Shown piece after piece: positions 47,685 through 58,207 of a stretch of 64,000 nt of DNA (positions within the stretch are counted from its first letter, which is position 1; every line of letters begins with the position of its first letter). The stretch comes from an uncultured Prevotella sp. Lineage in GTDB: Bacteria; Bacteroidota; Bacteroidia; Bacteroidales; Bacteroidaceae. The notes under the pieces were generated by a model. The model had not been told where the DNA came from and ran no database searches. It was given only the letters and a program-made list of their open reading frames with translations. Position numbers and translations under genes: made by a program. Where the stretch lies: assembly GCA_905235835.1 (NCBI GenBank), contig CAJONQ010000006.1, positions 17,003-81,002 on the forward strand. The letters are read 5' to 3'.

Positions 47685-50600
47685 TTAGAAACTCAAGTTG
47701 ACACCAATCGTCCACTTACGCAGGTTAGGATACTTGCCATAAGATCCAGCCATCGGGTTCATGAAACTGTCGGGATATGGGTTGTAGAAGTTTATCAAGT
47801 TCTGACCTGTAATGTTCACACGGATACTCTTGATACCAACAGCACTGTACAACTTGTTAGGAATGGTGTAAGCCAATGTCAGACGGCTCAGACGAACAGT
47901 AGCAGCACTTACACGCCAGAAACTGGATGCGTTGCTGTTGATGCTGTAAGCGAGGTTAGGATAGTGTGCCTCACGATTCTGCTTCATGATCAAGTTGCCA
48001 CTTCCATCATAGATGTCTTGGTATACATACATGTTATCTGGATTCCAGAAAGAAGGCATGTTGTAGAACTCGATGTTAGAGCCGGAAGCAACACCACGTG
48101 CCTCAGCAGGAATCAAGGTGTAACCACCCCAGCTCGCACCCATCTGGGCTGTGAGAGAGATACCCTTCCACTCAGCATTCATATTGATGGTGAAGCCATA
48201 AGGGTTAGAACGGTTAGACAGACATACCTGGTCGTTGTCAGCATCTACTACACCGTCAGGACCTGCATACGTCTTGGTCTCTTGGTTGTAAGCACCACGA
48301 ACATCCTTGTAAATCAACATACCCGGGCGGACCTGATCCTTAGTCATACCCATATAAGAGGTGATGTTGTACTTGGCGAAGTACTCCTCAATGTCCTGGA
48401 AAGAACGGAACATACCGATGCACTGCATACCCCAGGTACCGATATCTGTACGTCCACCATAAACAATCTGACGATAGATATAGTCGTCCTCGAAGTCCAT
48501 CACCAGCACCTCGTTGTCGTGGTAACCAGTATTCAGTCCAATCTTATACTTGAAGTCCTTACCAATCTTATCACGCCAGTTGATACCGATTTCCCAACCC
48601 CAGCTGTTCATCTCACCAAGGTTTGTGGAAGCGGACTGTGTACCGACTGTGGAAGGAACGTTCTGACCAAGGTTCAGCAACATCTCACGGTTACGCTCCT
48701 TATAGTAGTCAACATTGATGGCAAGACGACGGTTAAGTACCTGTAAGTCTAAACCGATATTGGTCTTGTAAGACTTATCCCAGTGTACGTCACGATTGAC
48801 AGCAGAGGTGTTCTTGTTGATAGAGATACGGGTGTTCTTACTTGGATCGATGTTTGTACCCTCACCAAATACGATACTCTTGTTCTTATCAAGGGTGTAT
48901 ATCTGCAGCCATTGCCATGGGGTCAGGTTATCACGACCAGTGATACCCCAACTGGCACGAATCTTCAGGAAGTCAATCCATTTGAGCCATTTAACATCCT
49001 GGAACCAAGGCTCCTCACTGATTACCCAACCAGCAGAGAGAGCAGGGAAGGTTCCCCAGTAGTTTTCTGGAGCGAACTTAGTAGAGGCATCGGAACGGAG
49101 CAGGAACTCAAACAGATAACGATCAGCATAGGCGTAATTGATACGTCCGATGTATGACAGCGTACCACTCTCTGCACGGTTGAACTGCAATGACTGGTCA
49201 CCCTTGGTAGAGTTTGACTGATGAGTAGAGAAACCGTAAGGCTCATTAGCCTGGCTGAGGTTGTATTCACTCTCTGTTTCTGATTTCTCTATAGAGAATA
49301 ACGCTCCGACATTGTGCTTACCGAAAGTACGGTTGTAGTTGAAGGTAAGGTTCATCTGGTAGTTGTCCGTACGAACCATCTGACGACTGCTGTAGTTGCC
49401 GTTGGCATATTCAATGCCATTGAAGTTTGAGTAGTCTAAGTAGTCAAAGGTAGGATCATCACCACTGGTTGGTGTATACAGGTGTTGGCCTGAGCCATAG
49501 CGACGCTGCATGGTGTAGAGCGTATAGGCAGTACCAAACTCATTGGTCTTATCGGTATTGATACTCTTAGAGTAAGAGAACTTCACCTTCAAGCCTTTTA
49601 GAATCTTGCTCCATCCGAAGTCGTAGTTAATACTACCGCTGATATTGATGGTAGAGGTCATGCTCTTGGAGAAGTCACCATTATTCTGCAGTGTCTTGAA
49701 GTGATAGTTCTGGTTCTGCACACGGGCACCATTTGAAGGACCGTAGCTTGGAATAGCAAACTCATCAACATACTCAGGGATATAGCGTGGACGGGTCAGC
49801 ATCAGGTTGTAGTCCTTTTCCGCATTGGTACCACCAACTTTCAAGAGAGGCTTCTCTTTGTTGCCATAGTCACCGCTGACAGTCAGGTTAGCACCCAACC
49901 AGTCACTGATCTTCACGTCAACACCAGCACGGTAGTTCCAACGGTCGTAGTCAAGTTTACCAAGGTTACCATCTTGCTTAAAATAGCTAATACCTGCGAA
50001 ATAGTTCACCTTTTCTGTAGCACCACTGACATTAATGGCATGACGTTGTGTGAAACCAGTCTTCCAGTAGTCGTCCAGCAAATCGTAGTTCAAGTTCTTC
50101 ATTGCAGCCAACTCGTCAGCCTGGAATAATGCTGTGGTACGGTTCAGACTGGTGTTTGTGGGGTCAGCGGCAATCACTGCGTTATAGAGACGTCCGTAAT
50201 CATAAGCACTCAGCATCTTGGCACGGGCAACCTCATCAGTAAAACCGAAGGTTCCGCTATAGGAGATACTTGGAGCACCCATCTTACCTTTCTTGGTGGT
50301 AACAAGGATAACACCGTTGGCGGCACGAGAACCGTAAACAGCAGCGGATGCGTCCTTCAGTACAGAGATACTCTCAACCTCAGAAGGATCGAGGTTGTTG
50401 AATGCCTCTTCACCTAAGTTGTGATAAGTGCTTCCAACCTTTACGTCGTTAGGATAGATATAACCGTCGATAACGTACAGAGGAGACTGGGCACTTGAGC
50501 CGATATCACCCAATGAGTTGACGTCACGGATACGCATGGTAGCATTCTCACCAGGACGGGCATCACCACCAGTAACCGACAGACCGTTTACCAAACCACT

Positions 50601-51023
50601 CAGTGAGCTGGCAAGTCCTCCGTTAGCAAGGTCCTGTACATCGTTCATATCAACAGTAGCGATAGAACCAGTCAGGTGAGCTTTCTTTTGAGTACCATAA
50701 CCAACGACAACGACTTCCTCCAATGTCTGCTTGTCCTCTTCCAGTCTTACTGTACCACCAGGAGCGACAGTCTTTGATAGGTAACCAATATAGGAAATAG
50801 TTACTTTACCTCCTTTGGGAACGTCAATCTTGTAATTACCATCAAAGTCAGTGATAGTGGCGGTCTTTGTGCCCGCTACCGTAACTGTTGCACCGATGAC
50901 AGGTTCACCTGCCTCATCAAGTACGGTACCTGTTACCGTTTGATTCTGTGCCAGAGCCGATGCCGAGAATGTGAGCATGAGGCAGAGGCATAAGGTTTTG
51001 ATATATTTTTTCATAATCTTCAT
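47685..51023 (-). CDS. SusC/RagA-family TonB-dependent outer-membrane transporter
   Basis: 1112 residues, signal peptide ending ASALAQ. A carboxypeptidase-regulatory-like N-terminal domain (VTGTVLDEAGEPVIGATV) is followed by a TonB box region (LEEVVVVGYGTQKK), the plug (SISVLKDASAAVYGSRAANGVILVTTKKG) and a 22-strand barrel ending NLRKWTIGVNLSF. There is no STN domain, so it is not a direct sigma/anti-sigma transducer. It forms the import complex with the SusD-like lipoprotein. A start at the second Met (MKKYIK, 3 codons later) is equally possible. Confidence 0.94.
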   Translation of the reverse strand: MKIMKKYIKTLCLCLMLTFSASALAQNQTVTGTVLDEAGEPVIGATVTVAGTKTATITDFDGNYKIDVPKGGKVTISYIGYLSKTVAPGGTVRLEEDKQTLEEVVVVGYGTQKKAHLTGSIATVDMNDVQDLANGGLASSLSGLVNGLSVTGGDARPGENATMRIRDVNSLGDIGSSAQSPLYVIDGYIYPNDVKVGSTYHNLGEEAFNNLDPSEVESISVLKDASAAVYGSRAANGVILVTTKKGKMGAPSISYSGTFGFTDEVARAKMLSAYDYGRLYNAVIAADPTNTSLNRTTALFQADELAAMKNLNYDLLDDYWKTGFTQRHAINVSGATEKVNYFAGISYFKQDGNLGKLDYDRWNYRAGVDVKISDWLGANLTVSGDYGNKEKPLLKVGGTNAEKDYNLMLTRPRYIPEYVDEFAIPSYGPSNGARVQNQNYHFKTLQNNGDFSKSMTSTINISGSINYDFGWSKILKGLKVKFSYSKSINTDKTNEFGTAYTLYTMQRRYGSGQHLYTPTSGDDPTFDYLDYSNFNGIEYANGNYSSRQMVRTDNYQMNLTFNYNRTFGKHNVGALFSIEKSETESEYNLSQANEPYGFSTHQSNSTKGDQSLQFNRAESGTLSYIGRINYAYADRYLFEFLLRSDASTKFAPENYWGTFPALSAGWVISEEPWFQDVKWLKWIDFLKIRASWGITGRDNLTPWQWLQIYTLDKNKSIVFGEGTNIDPSKNTRISINKNTSAVNRDVHWDKSYKTNIGLDLQVLNRRLAINVDYYKERNREMLLNLGQNVPSTVGTQSASTNLGEMNSWGWEIGINWRDKIGKDFKYKIGLNTGYHDNEVLVMDFEDDYIYRQIVYGGRTDIGTWGMQCIGMFRSFQDIEEYFAKYNITSYMGMTKDQVRPGMLIYKDVRGAYNQETKTYAGPDGVVDADNDQVCLSNRSNPYGFTINMNAEWKGISLTAQMGASWGGYTLIPAEARGVASGSNIEFYNMPSFWNPDNMYVYQDIYDGSGNLIMKQNREAHYPNLAYSINSNASSFWRVSAATVRLSRLTLAYTIPNKLYSAVGIKSIRVNITGQNLINFYNPYPDSFMNPMAGSYGKYPNLRKWTIGVNLSF

Positions 51024-51051
51024 TCTTTTATGTTTAACCTTTCATCTGAGA

Positions 51052-52548
51052 TTAAGGCAGCCAGCGTGGGTCACCAGTCTGACGAGCCACCTGTGTAGCA
51101 CCACTGATGGTGAAGTCGCCAATCGCAGGATTAGCAAACTGTGGATCTTCTTGGATCATCGTTCCAGAGGTGTCGTAGGTTGGATTCTCAGCCTCCTGGA
51201 AAGTACCGTCAGCATTCATATAAGTGTTGTTGGCAAACTCCGCATGAAGTTGGTTGGCACGTCCGTGCAGGAAACGACGGGCAACACCGCTTGGGGAGCA
51301 GTCATAGAAGATACAATTCTTCATAATCCAATAGGAATAATTCTTTGATTGCATACCATTGTAGTTACCCCACTGCCCACCATTCCATGTGACATGGTAG
51401 AATGTACAGTTCAGATAGTTGACGCTATTGGTTGCGGCTTGATACTCAGGTGTGTCTTTCACATACAAATTCGGACCAGTAGCCATACCTGCTTGATAGA
51501 AGTACTTATAGTCACCGGTTACATCATCAGGCTCATAGAATGTAGAGTTGCTCACCGTCAGGTCGTTGATGTGACCGGCCTTGTTTGTCCAGAACACGCC
51601 ACCACCCAGATTTGTTTCAGGTGTCATGTGTACAAAACAGTTATCTACCAAGAAAGTCATACACGCAGTCTTTGCTTGGTTATCAAAGAATAGGTAACTC
51701 TTCAAATTTTCAAAATTACAGCTTACGATGGTAATAGGATCTGTGATGATAGGACCTGTCCATGCGTAAACAGCAGGGTCTATATCAGAAGCGGCAGTTA
51801 CTGTCGTGCTCTTGCTAAATTCGAAGACTCCTTTTGCACCTACACGGGCAGCACAATCGAAATCAAGATATTTGGCATTGAAACCAGCAGTAAAGTTGAT
51901 AGCGGCATCCGCAGAAGTCAATGTGATAGTAGGATGGTTGTCCTTGCTGTTAGAACGCAGTGTTACTGCCTGTCCGTCAAAGTCAATCAGCCCACTGATA
52001 GTATAATCTGCACCACCCTCAAGGTCAAAGTTAAGATTCTCTCCAATCTTGTCTGTGGGAAGATTAGCTGCAAACCAAGTGGTCAGGTCGCTGCCTGCAG
52101 GGATAGTCATGAAAGTAGGAGTAAACGTAGAGAATGCATACTCCAACGTCTCTGATGCGTCGGTATTGTTCTTGCTCTTGTTGCCTAACGTCAAGAGAGT
52201 CATCTGGTAATTGACGTCCTCCTCGCGTTTTGTGGTTACAGAGCAACCGTCAACAATAGAGTCGTTAATAAGTGGTTCATCAGGATTGCTTACATCGATC
52301 AAGTTGATACGATAACCTCCTGCTCCCATAACCACGGGCCATGAAATGGTTTGCGACTTTCCGTCTGCACTGGGTGTAATAGTGATGTCATCAGCAGATA
52401 ATGATGCTACCTGCGTGTTGCTTACACCACTGTCAAACGATTCTTCGTCATAACCATCCTTAGCGCACGATGTAAAGAAGAGGGCACCAGCTCCGGTCAG
52501 AGCTAACGCACAGATCTTACTGTACGTAAATAAATGATTCTGTTTCAT
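51052..52548 (-). CDS. Surface lipoprotein, probable glycan-binding protein (DUF5123-like)
   Basis: 498 residues. Lipoprotein signal with lipobox FTSCAK. An N-terminal fibronectin-III-like domain (KSQTISWPVVMGAGGYRINLID) precedes a beta-helix of short repeats (IVSCNFENLKSYLFFDNQ, LTVSNSTFYEPDD, YLNCTFYHVTWNG, IMKNCIFYDCSPSG) and a DUF5123-type C-terminus ending GDPRWLP. It is 28 nt upstream of susC on the same strand. Such proteins usually follow susD; here it is the first gene of the transport unit. A role in capturing polysaccharide at the cell surface is likely but not shown. Confidence 0.8.
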   Translation of the reverse strand: MKQNHLFTYSKICALALTGAGALFFTSCAKDGYDEESFDSGVSNTQVASLSADDITITPSADGKSQTISWPVVMGAGGYRINLIDVSNPDEPLINDSIVDGCSVTTKREEDVNYQMTLLTLGNKSKNNTDASETLEYAFSTFTPTFMTIPAGSDLTTWFAANLPTDKIGENLNFDLEGGADYTISGLIDFDGQAVTLRSNSKDNHPTITLTSADAAINFTAGFNAKYLDFDCAARVGAKGVFEFSKSTTVTAASDIDPAVYAWTGPIITDPITIVSCNFENLKSYLFFDNQAKTACMTFLVDNCFVHMTPETNLGGGVFWTNKAGHINDLTVSNSTFYEPDDVTGDYKYFYQAGMATGPNLYVKDTPEYQAATNSVNYLNCTFYHVTWNGGQWGNYNGMQSKNYSYWIMKNCIFYDCSPSGVARRFLHGRANQLHAEFANNTYMNADGTFQEAENPTYDTSGTMIQEDPQFANPAIGDFTISGATQVARQTGDPRWLP

Positions 52549-52564
52549 AAATTAAGTTTTAAGT

Positions 52565-52576
52565 TATACATGTATA
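52565..52576. promoter_or_regulatory. Perfect palindrome TATACATGTATA upstream of the transport operon
   Basis: A 12-nt perfect palindrome lies 17 nt upstream of the surface lipoprotein start, in the 92-nt gap after the alcohol dehydrogenase gene. A GTCTTTT/AAAAGAC hairpin (52595-52612) lies next to it, without a U-tract. No consensus promoter was seen, so the palindrome is only a candidate operator. Confidence 0.35.
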
Positions 52577-52640
52577 AATATTAGTAGCTATATAGTCTTT
52601 TTCTTAAAAGACGTTGCATAATCTAAAAAGTAATCAATTT

Positions 52641-53660
52641 CTAACCGAAATGTACCAATATGCGAAATACCTTGCCGGGATTTGCAGCCCATTGCTCCAT
52701 TGCGGCAGTGGCTCCTTCGGGGATAACCTCGTTACTAATCAGACGGTCAACAGGACAAGTGCCACGCTCCAAGTAATGGATAACAGCACGGAAGTCAGAG
52801 GGCTGTGCATTACGGGAACCTCTGATGTCCAACTCTTTCTGAACGAAATATTTGGTCTGGAAAGATACCTCCGTCTTGGCATAGCCGATACATACCACAC
52901 GACCGGTGAAGGCTACCTCGTCGACTGCCATCTGATAGGTGGGGGTACTGCCTACTGCCTCGATAACCACATCGGGACCGAAACCATGGGTGATCTCCAA
53001 CAGACGGGCATGGACATCCTCTGTCTTGGTGTTGACCACGTAACTGGCACCCATCTGCTTGGCAAGGGCGAGTTTCTCATCGTCGATGTCTGCGGCGATA
53101 ACGGTAGCACCTCGTTGGGAGGCACGTACTACGGCACCCATTCCTACCATGCCACAACCAATGACCATGACGACATCGATATCGGTGACCTGTGCACGGC
53201 TGACAGCATGGAAACCCACACTCATCGGCTCGATAAGGGCACAGGTGCGGGGTGTCAACAGTCCTGCGGGGATTACTTTCTCCCAAGGCAGGACGAGATA
53301 CTCACACATCGCTCCCCAACGCTGTACACCTAATGTCTGGTTGTGCTCACAGGCATTGACCCTGTCGTTACGGCATGACGCACATTTACCACAGTTGGTG
53401 TAGGGATTGACCGTCACGGTCATACCATGTTTCAGTCCCTCTGGCACGTTCTTGCCAATCTTGACAATCTCCGCACCGACCTCATGACCGGGAACCACCG
53501 GCATCTTCACCATCGGGTTGCCACCACGGTAAGTGTTCAGGTCGCTGCCGCAGAAACTTACATATTTTATTTTCAATAGCACATCATCATCACCCATCTG
53601 GGGCTCTGGGATGTCTATCACCTTCATCACAGAAGGCTCAGTAATTTGAATTGCTTTCAT
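52641..53660 (-). CDS. Zinc-dependent medium-chain alcohol dehydrogenase
   Basis: 339 residues from the ATG at 53660; the track start is a GTG 5 codons upstream and less likely. Catalytic zinc ligands are in SFCGSDLNTYRGGN and PGHEVGAEIV, the structural zinc cysteines in CGKCASCRNDRVNAC, and the NAD-binding motif in VIGCGMVGMGAV. It is of the sorbitol/threonine/galactonate-type dehydrogenase branch. As last gene of the fucose-type catabolic operon it probably oxidises a sugar acid or reduces/oxidises a C3 product such as lactaldehyde. The precise substrate cannot be deduced. Confidence 0.82.
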   Translation of the reverse strand: MKAIQITEPSVMKVIDIPEPQMGDDDVLLKIKYVSFCGSDLNTYRGGNPMVKMPVVPGHEVGAEIVKIGKNVPEGLKHGMTVTVNPYTNCGKCASCRNDRVNACEHNQTLGVQRWGAMCEYLVLPWEKVIPAGLLTPRTCALIEPMSVGFHAVSRAQVTDIDVVMVIGCGMVGMGAVVRASQRGATVIAADIDDEKLALAKQMGASYVVNTKTEDVHARLLEITHGFGPDVVIEAVGSTPTYQMAVDEVAFTGRVVCIGYAKTEVSFQTKYFVQKELDIRGSRNAQPSDFRAVIHYLERGTCPVDRLISNEVIPEGATAAMEQWAANPGKVFRILVHFG

Positions 53661-53684
53661 ATTTTTAATTCTCACCTCTTACCT

Positions 53685-54062
53685 CTAATATAAATAGAAC
53701 ATCCGCTCCATCATCTGCCATTTCTCATCACTGGTGGCACCCTCACGGCATTGCTGGAACATCGCCATGTAGTCTTCCCATTCCTGTTGACGGGGTAGGG
53801 TGGCAAGTCGCTTCATCGCTGTGTCCCAGTCGAAATCGAGGGGTGTCTCCACAATCATGAACAGACGGTTGCCCAAGATATAGATTTCCATTTCTAAGAT
53901 ACCCACAGAACGGATGCCGTCCAGAATCTCTTTCCAAGCCTCCGGCTCACTATGGCGACGACGATACTCGGCAATCAACTGAGGGTCGTCTTTCAGGTCC
54001 ATCGTCTGACAATAACGCTTGACGGGTTGCCCGTATTCTTTTATCTGATAGCCATTTGTCAT
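53685..54062 (-). CDS. L-rhamnose/L-fucose mutarotase (RhaM type)
   Basis: 125 residues from the ATG at 54062. This start overlaps the permease stop as ATGA; the track start 18 codons upstream lies inside the permease gene. It has the dimeric alpha+beta barrel mutarotase sequence: KRYCQTMDLKDDPQLIAEY, RRRHSEPEAWKEIL, GILEMEIYILGNRLFMIVE. It interconverts alpha and beta anomers of a 6-deoxyhexose, feeding the isomerase or dehydrogenase. The same type of protein occurs with FucP and an amidohydrolase in the Campylobacter fucose pathway. Confidence 0.85.
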   Translation of the reverse strand: MTNGYQIKEYGQPVKRYCQTMDLKDDPQLIAEYRRRHSEPEAWKEILDGIRSVGILEMEIYILGNRLFMIVETPLDFDWDTAMKRLATLPRQQEWEDYMAMFQQCREGATSDEKWQMMERMFYLY

Positions 54063-55372
54063 AGATTTCTCACTTGATGCATTCTGTAACCGTAAATGGT
54101 GACGATAAGGAAACATACGAAGGGCAGTATGAAGGAGGCATTGGTGGCAGGGAACGACTCAAATACCGTTCCTTGGTCGATAATCATTGCCTGCAACGGG
54201 GGTAATACCGAGCCTCCGAGGATTGCCATAATCAGACCTGCCGCACCAAACTTCGCATCGTCTCCCAGTCCGTCAAGGGCAATACCATAGATGGTGGGGA
54301 ACATCAGCGACATACAACCGCTGACGCATACCAGGCAATAAACACCGTATCTGTTCTGGAAGAAGATGACACCCACAGTGAAGATCATGGCAAGTACACC
54401 GAAGATGGCAAGCAACTTGGCGGGCTTCAACCACTTCATCAGGAAGGTGGCAATGAAACGGGAACAGATGAAGAACAGCATGGCATAGATATTGAAACGC
54501 TGTGACAATACCTCTGCCGACTGCTCGTCCATGCCTTCAGCCATGAATACCCTCGTACCATACTGGATGATAAAGGTCCAGCACATAATCTGGGCACCCA
54601 CATAGAAGAACTGAGCAATAACCCCCTCCCGATAGTATTTCAAGGAGAAGATACGCTTCAGCGTAGGCAGGAAATGAATGTCGTGACTCTGGTCACCATT
54701 CTTCGGCATCTTGGCGAAGAAGATAATCAGGAACATTGCCACGATAACCAGTCCTATTATTAAATAAGGTGAGATGAGGATGCTCAGGTCTGCGTCCTTC
54801 ATCGCCTCAAACTCCGCATCTCCCAACAGGGCACGGTCGTCACTGCTCATCGGATTGAGTTTCGCCTGAATGAAGTTCATGGCGACAAACATACCGATGA
54901 TAGAACCACAAGGGTTGAAACACTGTGCCATGTTCAGTCGTCTGGTCGCCGTATTCTCTGGTCCCATCGTGAGGATATACGGGTTACATGAGGTCTCCAG
55001 GAAGGAGAGTCCACAGGTCATGATGAAATAAGCAACCAGGAAACAGCCATAGAGTCCAATGCTCTTAGAGGGGAAGAACAATAACGCTCCTGCGGCATAG
55101 AGTCCAAGTCCCATCAGCACACCAGCCTTGTAACTATACTTGCGGATGAAGATAGCGGCAGGGAATGCCATACAGAAATAGCCTCCGTAGAAGGCGACTT
55201 GCACCAACGTGCCGTCTGTCACACTCATGCGGAAAATCTTGGAGAATGCCTTCACCATCGGATTGGTGATATCGTTGGCAAAGCCCCAGAGTGCAAAACA
55301 GAAGGTGACGAGGATGAACGGGATAAGATAACTTACCCCATCCTTCGTGATTAGGGAATTGTTCTTACTCAT
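54059..55372 (-). CDS. fucP: L-fucose:H+ symporter, MFS
   Basis: 437 residues with 12 predicted membrane spans. FucP-type marks: SYLIPFILVTFCFALWGFANDITNPMV in TM1, GGYFCMAFPAAIFIRKYSYKAG, SCNPYILTMGPENTATRRLNMAQCFNPCGS and a late MSLMFPTIYGIALDGLG. It imports L-fucose or a close relative into the cytoplasm. It is placed between fucI (9-nt gap) and the mutarotase (4-nt overlap). Whether it accepts 2-O-methyl-fucose is an open question relevant to the methyltransferase module. Confidence 0.9.
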   Translation of the reverse strand: MSKNNSLITKDGVSYLIPFILVTFCFALWGFANDITNPMVKAFSKIFRMSVTDGTLVQVAFYGGYFCMAFPAAIFIRKYSYKAGVLMGLGLYAAGALLFFPSKSIGLYGCFLVAYFIMTCGLSFLETSCNPYILTMGPENTATRRLNMAQCFNPCGSIIGMFVAMNFIQAKLNPMSSDDRALLGDAEFEAMKDADLSILISPYLIIGLVIVAMFLIIFFAKMPKNGDQSHDIHFLPTLKRIFSLKYYREGVIAQFFYVGAQIMCWTFIIQYGTRVFMAEGMDEQSAEVLSQRFNIYAMLFFICSRFIATFLMKWLKPAKLLAIFGVLAMIFTVGVIFFQNRYGVYCLVCVSGCMSLMFPTIYGIALDGLGDDAKFGAAGLIMAILGGSVLPPLQAMIIDQGTVFESFPATNASFILPFVCFLIVTIYGYRMHQVRNL

Positions 55373-55381
55373 ACGTGTACC

Positions 55382-57202
55382 TTATTTATATATAGGTCCG
55401 AAGTTGGAGCAGGCACGATAGTCGGCTCCCTCCTTGTCCATACCGAAGGCGTTCCATGCGGCAGGACGGAAGATGTCCTTATCAGCGACATTGTGCATAC
55501 ATACCGGGATACGCAGCATAGCACACATGGTGATGAGGTCGGCACCAACGTGTCCGTAACAGATAGCACCGTGGTTGGCACCCCAGTTGTTCATCACGGA
55601 GTAAACATCTTTGAAGGCATCCTTTGTGGGGTCGAGACGTGGCACGAACCAGGTAGTAGGCCATGTGGGGTCGGTACGCTTGTCGAGGATATCGTTAGTC
55701 TTCGGGTCAAGGTCTACCGTCCATCCCTCTGCGAGTTGCAGTACAGGACCGAGTCCCTGTACCATGTTGATACGCAACATCGTCATTGGCATACCACCTT
55801 TGGTGAGGAAATGACTGGAATAGCCACCGCCACGGAAGTAGTCACGGTCTGCAGGCATCCAACTGGTAGCCTTCAGACAAGCCTCCGTATCGGCATCGCT
55901 CATCTCCCAATGTGACTTCATGACGGGCTTGCCGTCCTTGTCACTCATAGCACCAGTGGCATCGAGTGTCGTGGCACCACTGTTAATGAGGTGGATGAAA
56001 CCTTGTGCGGCAGCACCCTCTGGACGCTTGCCGGCAACACGCTCTACAGCCTCAGGACTCCAGTAGGTACGGATATCAGAGAACATCACACCCTTGTTGG
56101 TGAGCAGATGTCCGAAAAGCATCGATATACCATTGAGGGAGTCGTTCTCCGTAGCGAGGGTATAAGCCTCACGGGGACCGTTCCAGTCGAACGATGTACA
56201 CATCATAGACTCTGGGAAGTCGAAGTTGGGCTTATAGTCTGTCCACTGACGCTGTCCCTGAACACCAGCCGCGATGGCATTGTGTCCGATAGCCTCTTCC
56301 TTATAACCCATCTCAAGCAGTTTCTTAGAACCCTGCATCAGGTCGCGGATAATCATCATCGTCTTCACGGTGAACTCCCAGTCGGCGTCTTTCTCCTCAC
56401 GGTTCTTACCCTTGCCCTTGCCATTGAAGGTCGTCATAGGTACACCGGGGAACAACGGACGGTCCTCGTTATAGTCGTGACCCTCGTTGGGCTTGCAGTA
56501 TTTCTCTACCCATGTCATTGCTTTCTGGAACTCCTCCTTGTCGTAGATTCCGAAGTCTACACGGCGCAGAATCTCCACCAACGATACGTATTCGGTACGC
56601 ATACCCAGATACTGCTGGAGGAAATCGGCATTGACGATAGAGCCGGCGATACCCATACAGGTATTACCCAGTGACAAGTATGACTTACCACGCATGGTGG
56701 CAACAGCCTGGGCTGCACGGGCGAAGCGGAGAATCTTCTCGGCTACGTCGGCAGGAATCGTATTGTCGTTCAGGTCCTGTACGTCATGACCATAGATACC
56801 GTAGGCGGGCAGACCTTTCTGTGCATGGGCTGCAAGAACAGCAGCGAGATAGACGGCACCAGGACGCTCTGTACCATTGAAGCCCCATACTGCTTTGGGA
56901 TAGTAGGGGTTCATGTCCATGGTCTCCGAACCGTAGCACCAGCAACTGGTGACGGTGATGGTGGAGCCGACACCCTCACGCTCGAATTTCTCGGCACAGG
57001 CTGCTGACTCACCGACACGTCCGATGGTGGTGTCGCTAATCACACACTCTACTTTGGAGCCGTCGCCATTGCGAAGGTTGCTCTCAATAAGGTTCTTTAC
57101 TGCGTTGGCAAGTGCCATGGTCTTTTCCTCAAGACCCTCGCGGATGCCCCCCTGACGACCGTCGATGGTGGGGCGGATACCGATTTTAGGATAGTTTGTC
57201 AT
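55382..57202 (-). CDS. fucI: L-fucose isomerase
   Basis: 606 residues, slightly longer than the E. coli enzyme (591). It begins [20 protein letters not shown] and carries [76 protein letters not shown] and a C-terminal [24 protein letters not shown]. It converts L-fucose to L-fuculose (also D-arabinose to ribulose) with Mn2+. Fuculokinase and fuculose-phosphate aldolase are not in the window. A sugar methylated at O-2 could not be isomerised to a 2-ketose without demethylation. Confidence 0.92.
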   Translation of the reverse strand: MTNYPKIGIRPTIDGRQGGIREGLEEKTMALANAVKNLIESNLRNGDGSKVECVISDTTIGRVGESAACAEKFEREGVGSTITVTSCWCYGSETMDMNPYYPKAVWGFNGTERPGAVYLAAVLAAHAQKGLPAYGIYGHDVQDLNDNTIPADVAEKILRFARAAQAVATMRGKSYLSLGNTCMGIAGSIVNADFLQQYLGMRTEYVSLVEILRRVDFGIYDKEEFQKAMTWVEKYCKPNEGHDYNEDRPLFPGVPMTTFNGKGKGKNREEKDADWEFTVKTMMIIRDLMQGSKKLLEMGYKEEAIGHNAIAAGVQGQRQWTDYKPNFDFPESMMCTSFDWNGPREAYTLATENDSLNGISMLFGHLLTNKGVMFSDIRTYWSPEAVERVAGKRPEGAAAQGFIHLINSGATTLDATGAMSDKDGKPVMKSHWEMSDADTEACLKATSWMPADRDYFRGGGYSSHFLTKGGMPMTMLRINMVQGLGPVLQLAEGWTVDLDPKTNDILDKRTDPTWPTTWFVPRLDPTKDAFKDVYSVMNNWGANHGAICYGHVGADLITMCAMLRIPVCMHNVADKDIFRPAAWNAFGMDKEGADYRACSNFGPIYK

Positions 57203-57225
57203 ATTCTATTGGTTTGTTTTAGTTT

Positions 57226-57265
57226 AATTTTTCAACTCTTCAATTCTTCAATTTTTCAACTCTTC
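57226..57265. repeat. Intergenic direct repeat AATTTTTCAACTCTTC
   Basis: Two exact 16-nt copies (57226-57241 and 57250-57265), with the related CAATTCTTC between them, fill the gap between the amidohydrolase and fucI. Short AT-rich spacers of this sort are common in Bacteroidetes operons. Confidence 0.85.
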
Positions 57266-58207
57266 TCACTCACTCATATTCTTAATATAGGGCAGCTCGA
57301 CGAGTTCTCCGAAACGATAGAAGCGTCGGGCGTTCTCACCCAGTATCAGTCGTTTGTCGTCATCTGTCAGTTCTTGTGACTTCAAAAGGAAGTCGTAGGA
57401 CATCCGATAGGTGATAGCGGTGATGGTACGGGGGTAGTCGCTGCCCCACATGATCTTGTCCATTCCCACTAAGCCTGCTGCCTCACGGATGGTACGGACG
57501 GCTGTGGGGTAGGGGTAGAACTCACTATTGTAGAGCCAGGTGATACCACCCATCTCAATTGCTACGTGCTCGTTTCTTGCCAAGGATATCTGCTCCCGCC
57601 AGCTCTTATTCTCCCATGGGTTGGATTGTGGGGGATTCGCCATACCCATGTGTCCAATGGCAATACGCAGGTGGGGACACTCGCTAATGACCTCTCGCAA
57701 CTCACCAACCTGCTGGTCTCCGTCTGCAAGGGTAATCGACAGGAGTATGTCTTTCTGCTCCATCAGGTGGAACATCCGCATCATCTCCGTAGAGGTCAAC
57801 GGACGACCTAACAGACGGTGTCCGGGGATAGCGATACCTTGGAAACGACCACTATTGATCAGTTGCTCGGCATGCTCATAGAACCCGTCTTGCTGATAGT
57901 CACACATGCCACAAACGAAGAAACGGTTGGGATACCGGCTCTTCACCTCGGCAAGATAGTCGTTCTGGATACCGTCAATAAACTCTTGTACCACGACAGC
58001 GGCAGCCACTTGGGCGTAGTCCATGTTTGAGAGGAACACCTCGGCGGAGTTCTTGCCGTCAATGATAAACGGTGGAATCATCTGCACCTCTTCATCCAGG
58101 AAGATACTGCGCCCGTTCTTCTGGGAGCGGATGACTTTCCCGTTCCATGTGGTGTCTTGTCTCAACCACAGGTGACTGTGTGCGTCGATGATTACGAGTT
58201 TTTCCAT
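57266..58207 (-). CDS. Amidohydrolase-2 family, probable sugar-lactone hydrolase
   Basis: 313 residues, cytoplasmic TIM barrel. Metal-site motifs: IDAHSHLW at the N-terminus, AIGHMGMAN and MWGSDYPRT near the C-terminus. Family members include L-fuconolactonase and L-rhamnono-lactonase. It overlaps the aldo/keto reductase gene by 16 nt, so the pair is translationally coupled: dehydrogenase first, lactonase second. That order fits oxidation of a deoxyhexose (possibly 2-O-methylated) to the lactone and then ring opening to the aldonate. Confidence 0.8.
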   Translation of the reverse strand: MEKLVIIDAHSHLWLRQDTTWNGKVIRSQKNGRSIFLDEEVQMIPPFIIDGKNSAEVFLSNMDYAQVAAAVVVQEFIDGIQNDYLAEVKSRYPNRFFVCGMCDYQQDGFYEHAEQLINSGRFQGIAIPGHRLLGRPLTSTEMMRMFHLMEQKDILLSITLADGDQQVGELREVISECPHLRIAIGHMGMANPPQSNPWENKSWREQISLARNEHVAIEMGGITWLYNSEFYPYPTAVRTIREAAGLVGMDKIMWGSDYPRTITAITYRMSYDFLLKSQELTDDDKRLILGENARRFYRFGELVELPYIKNMSE

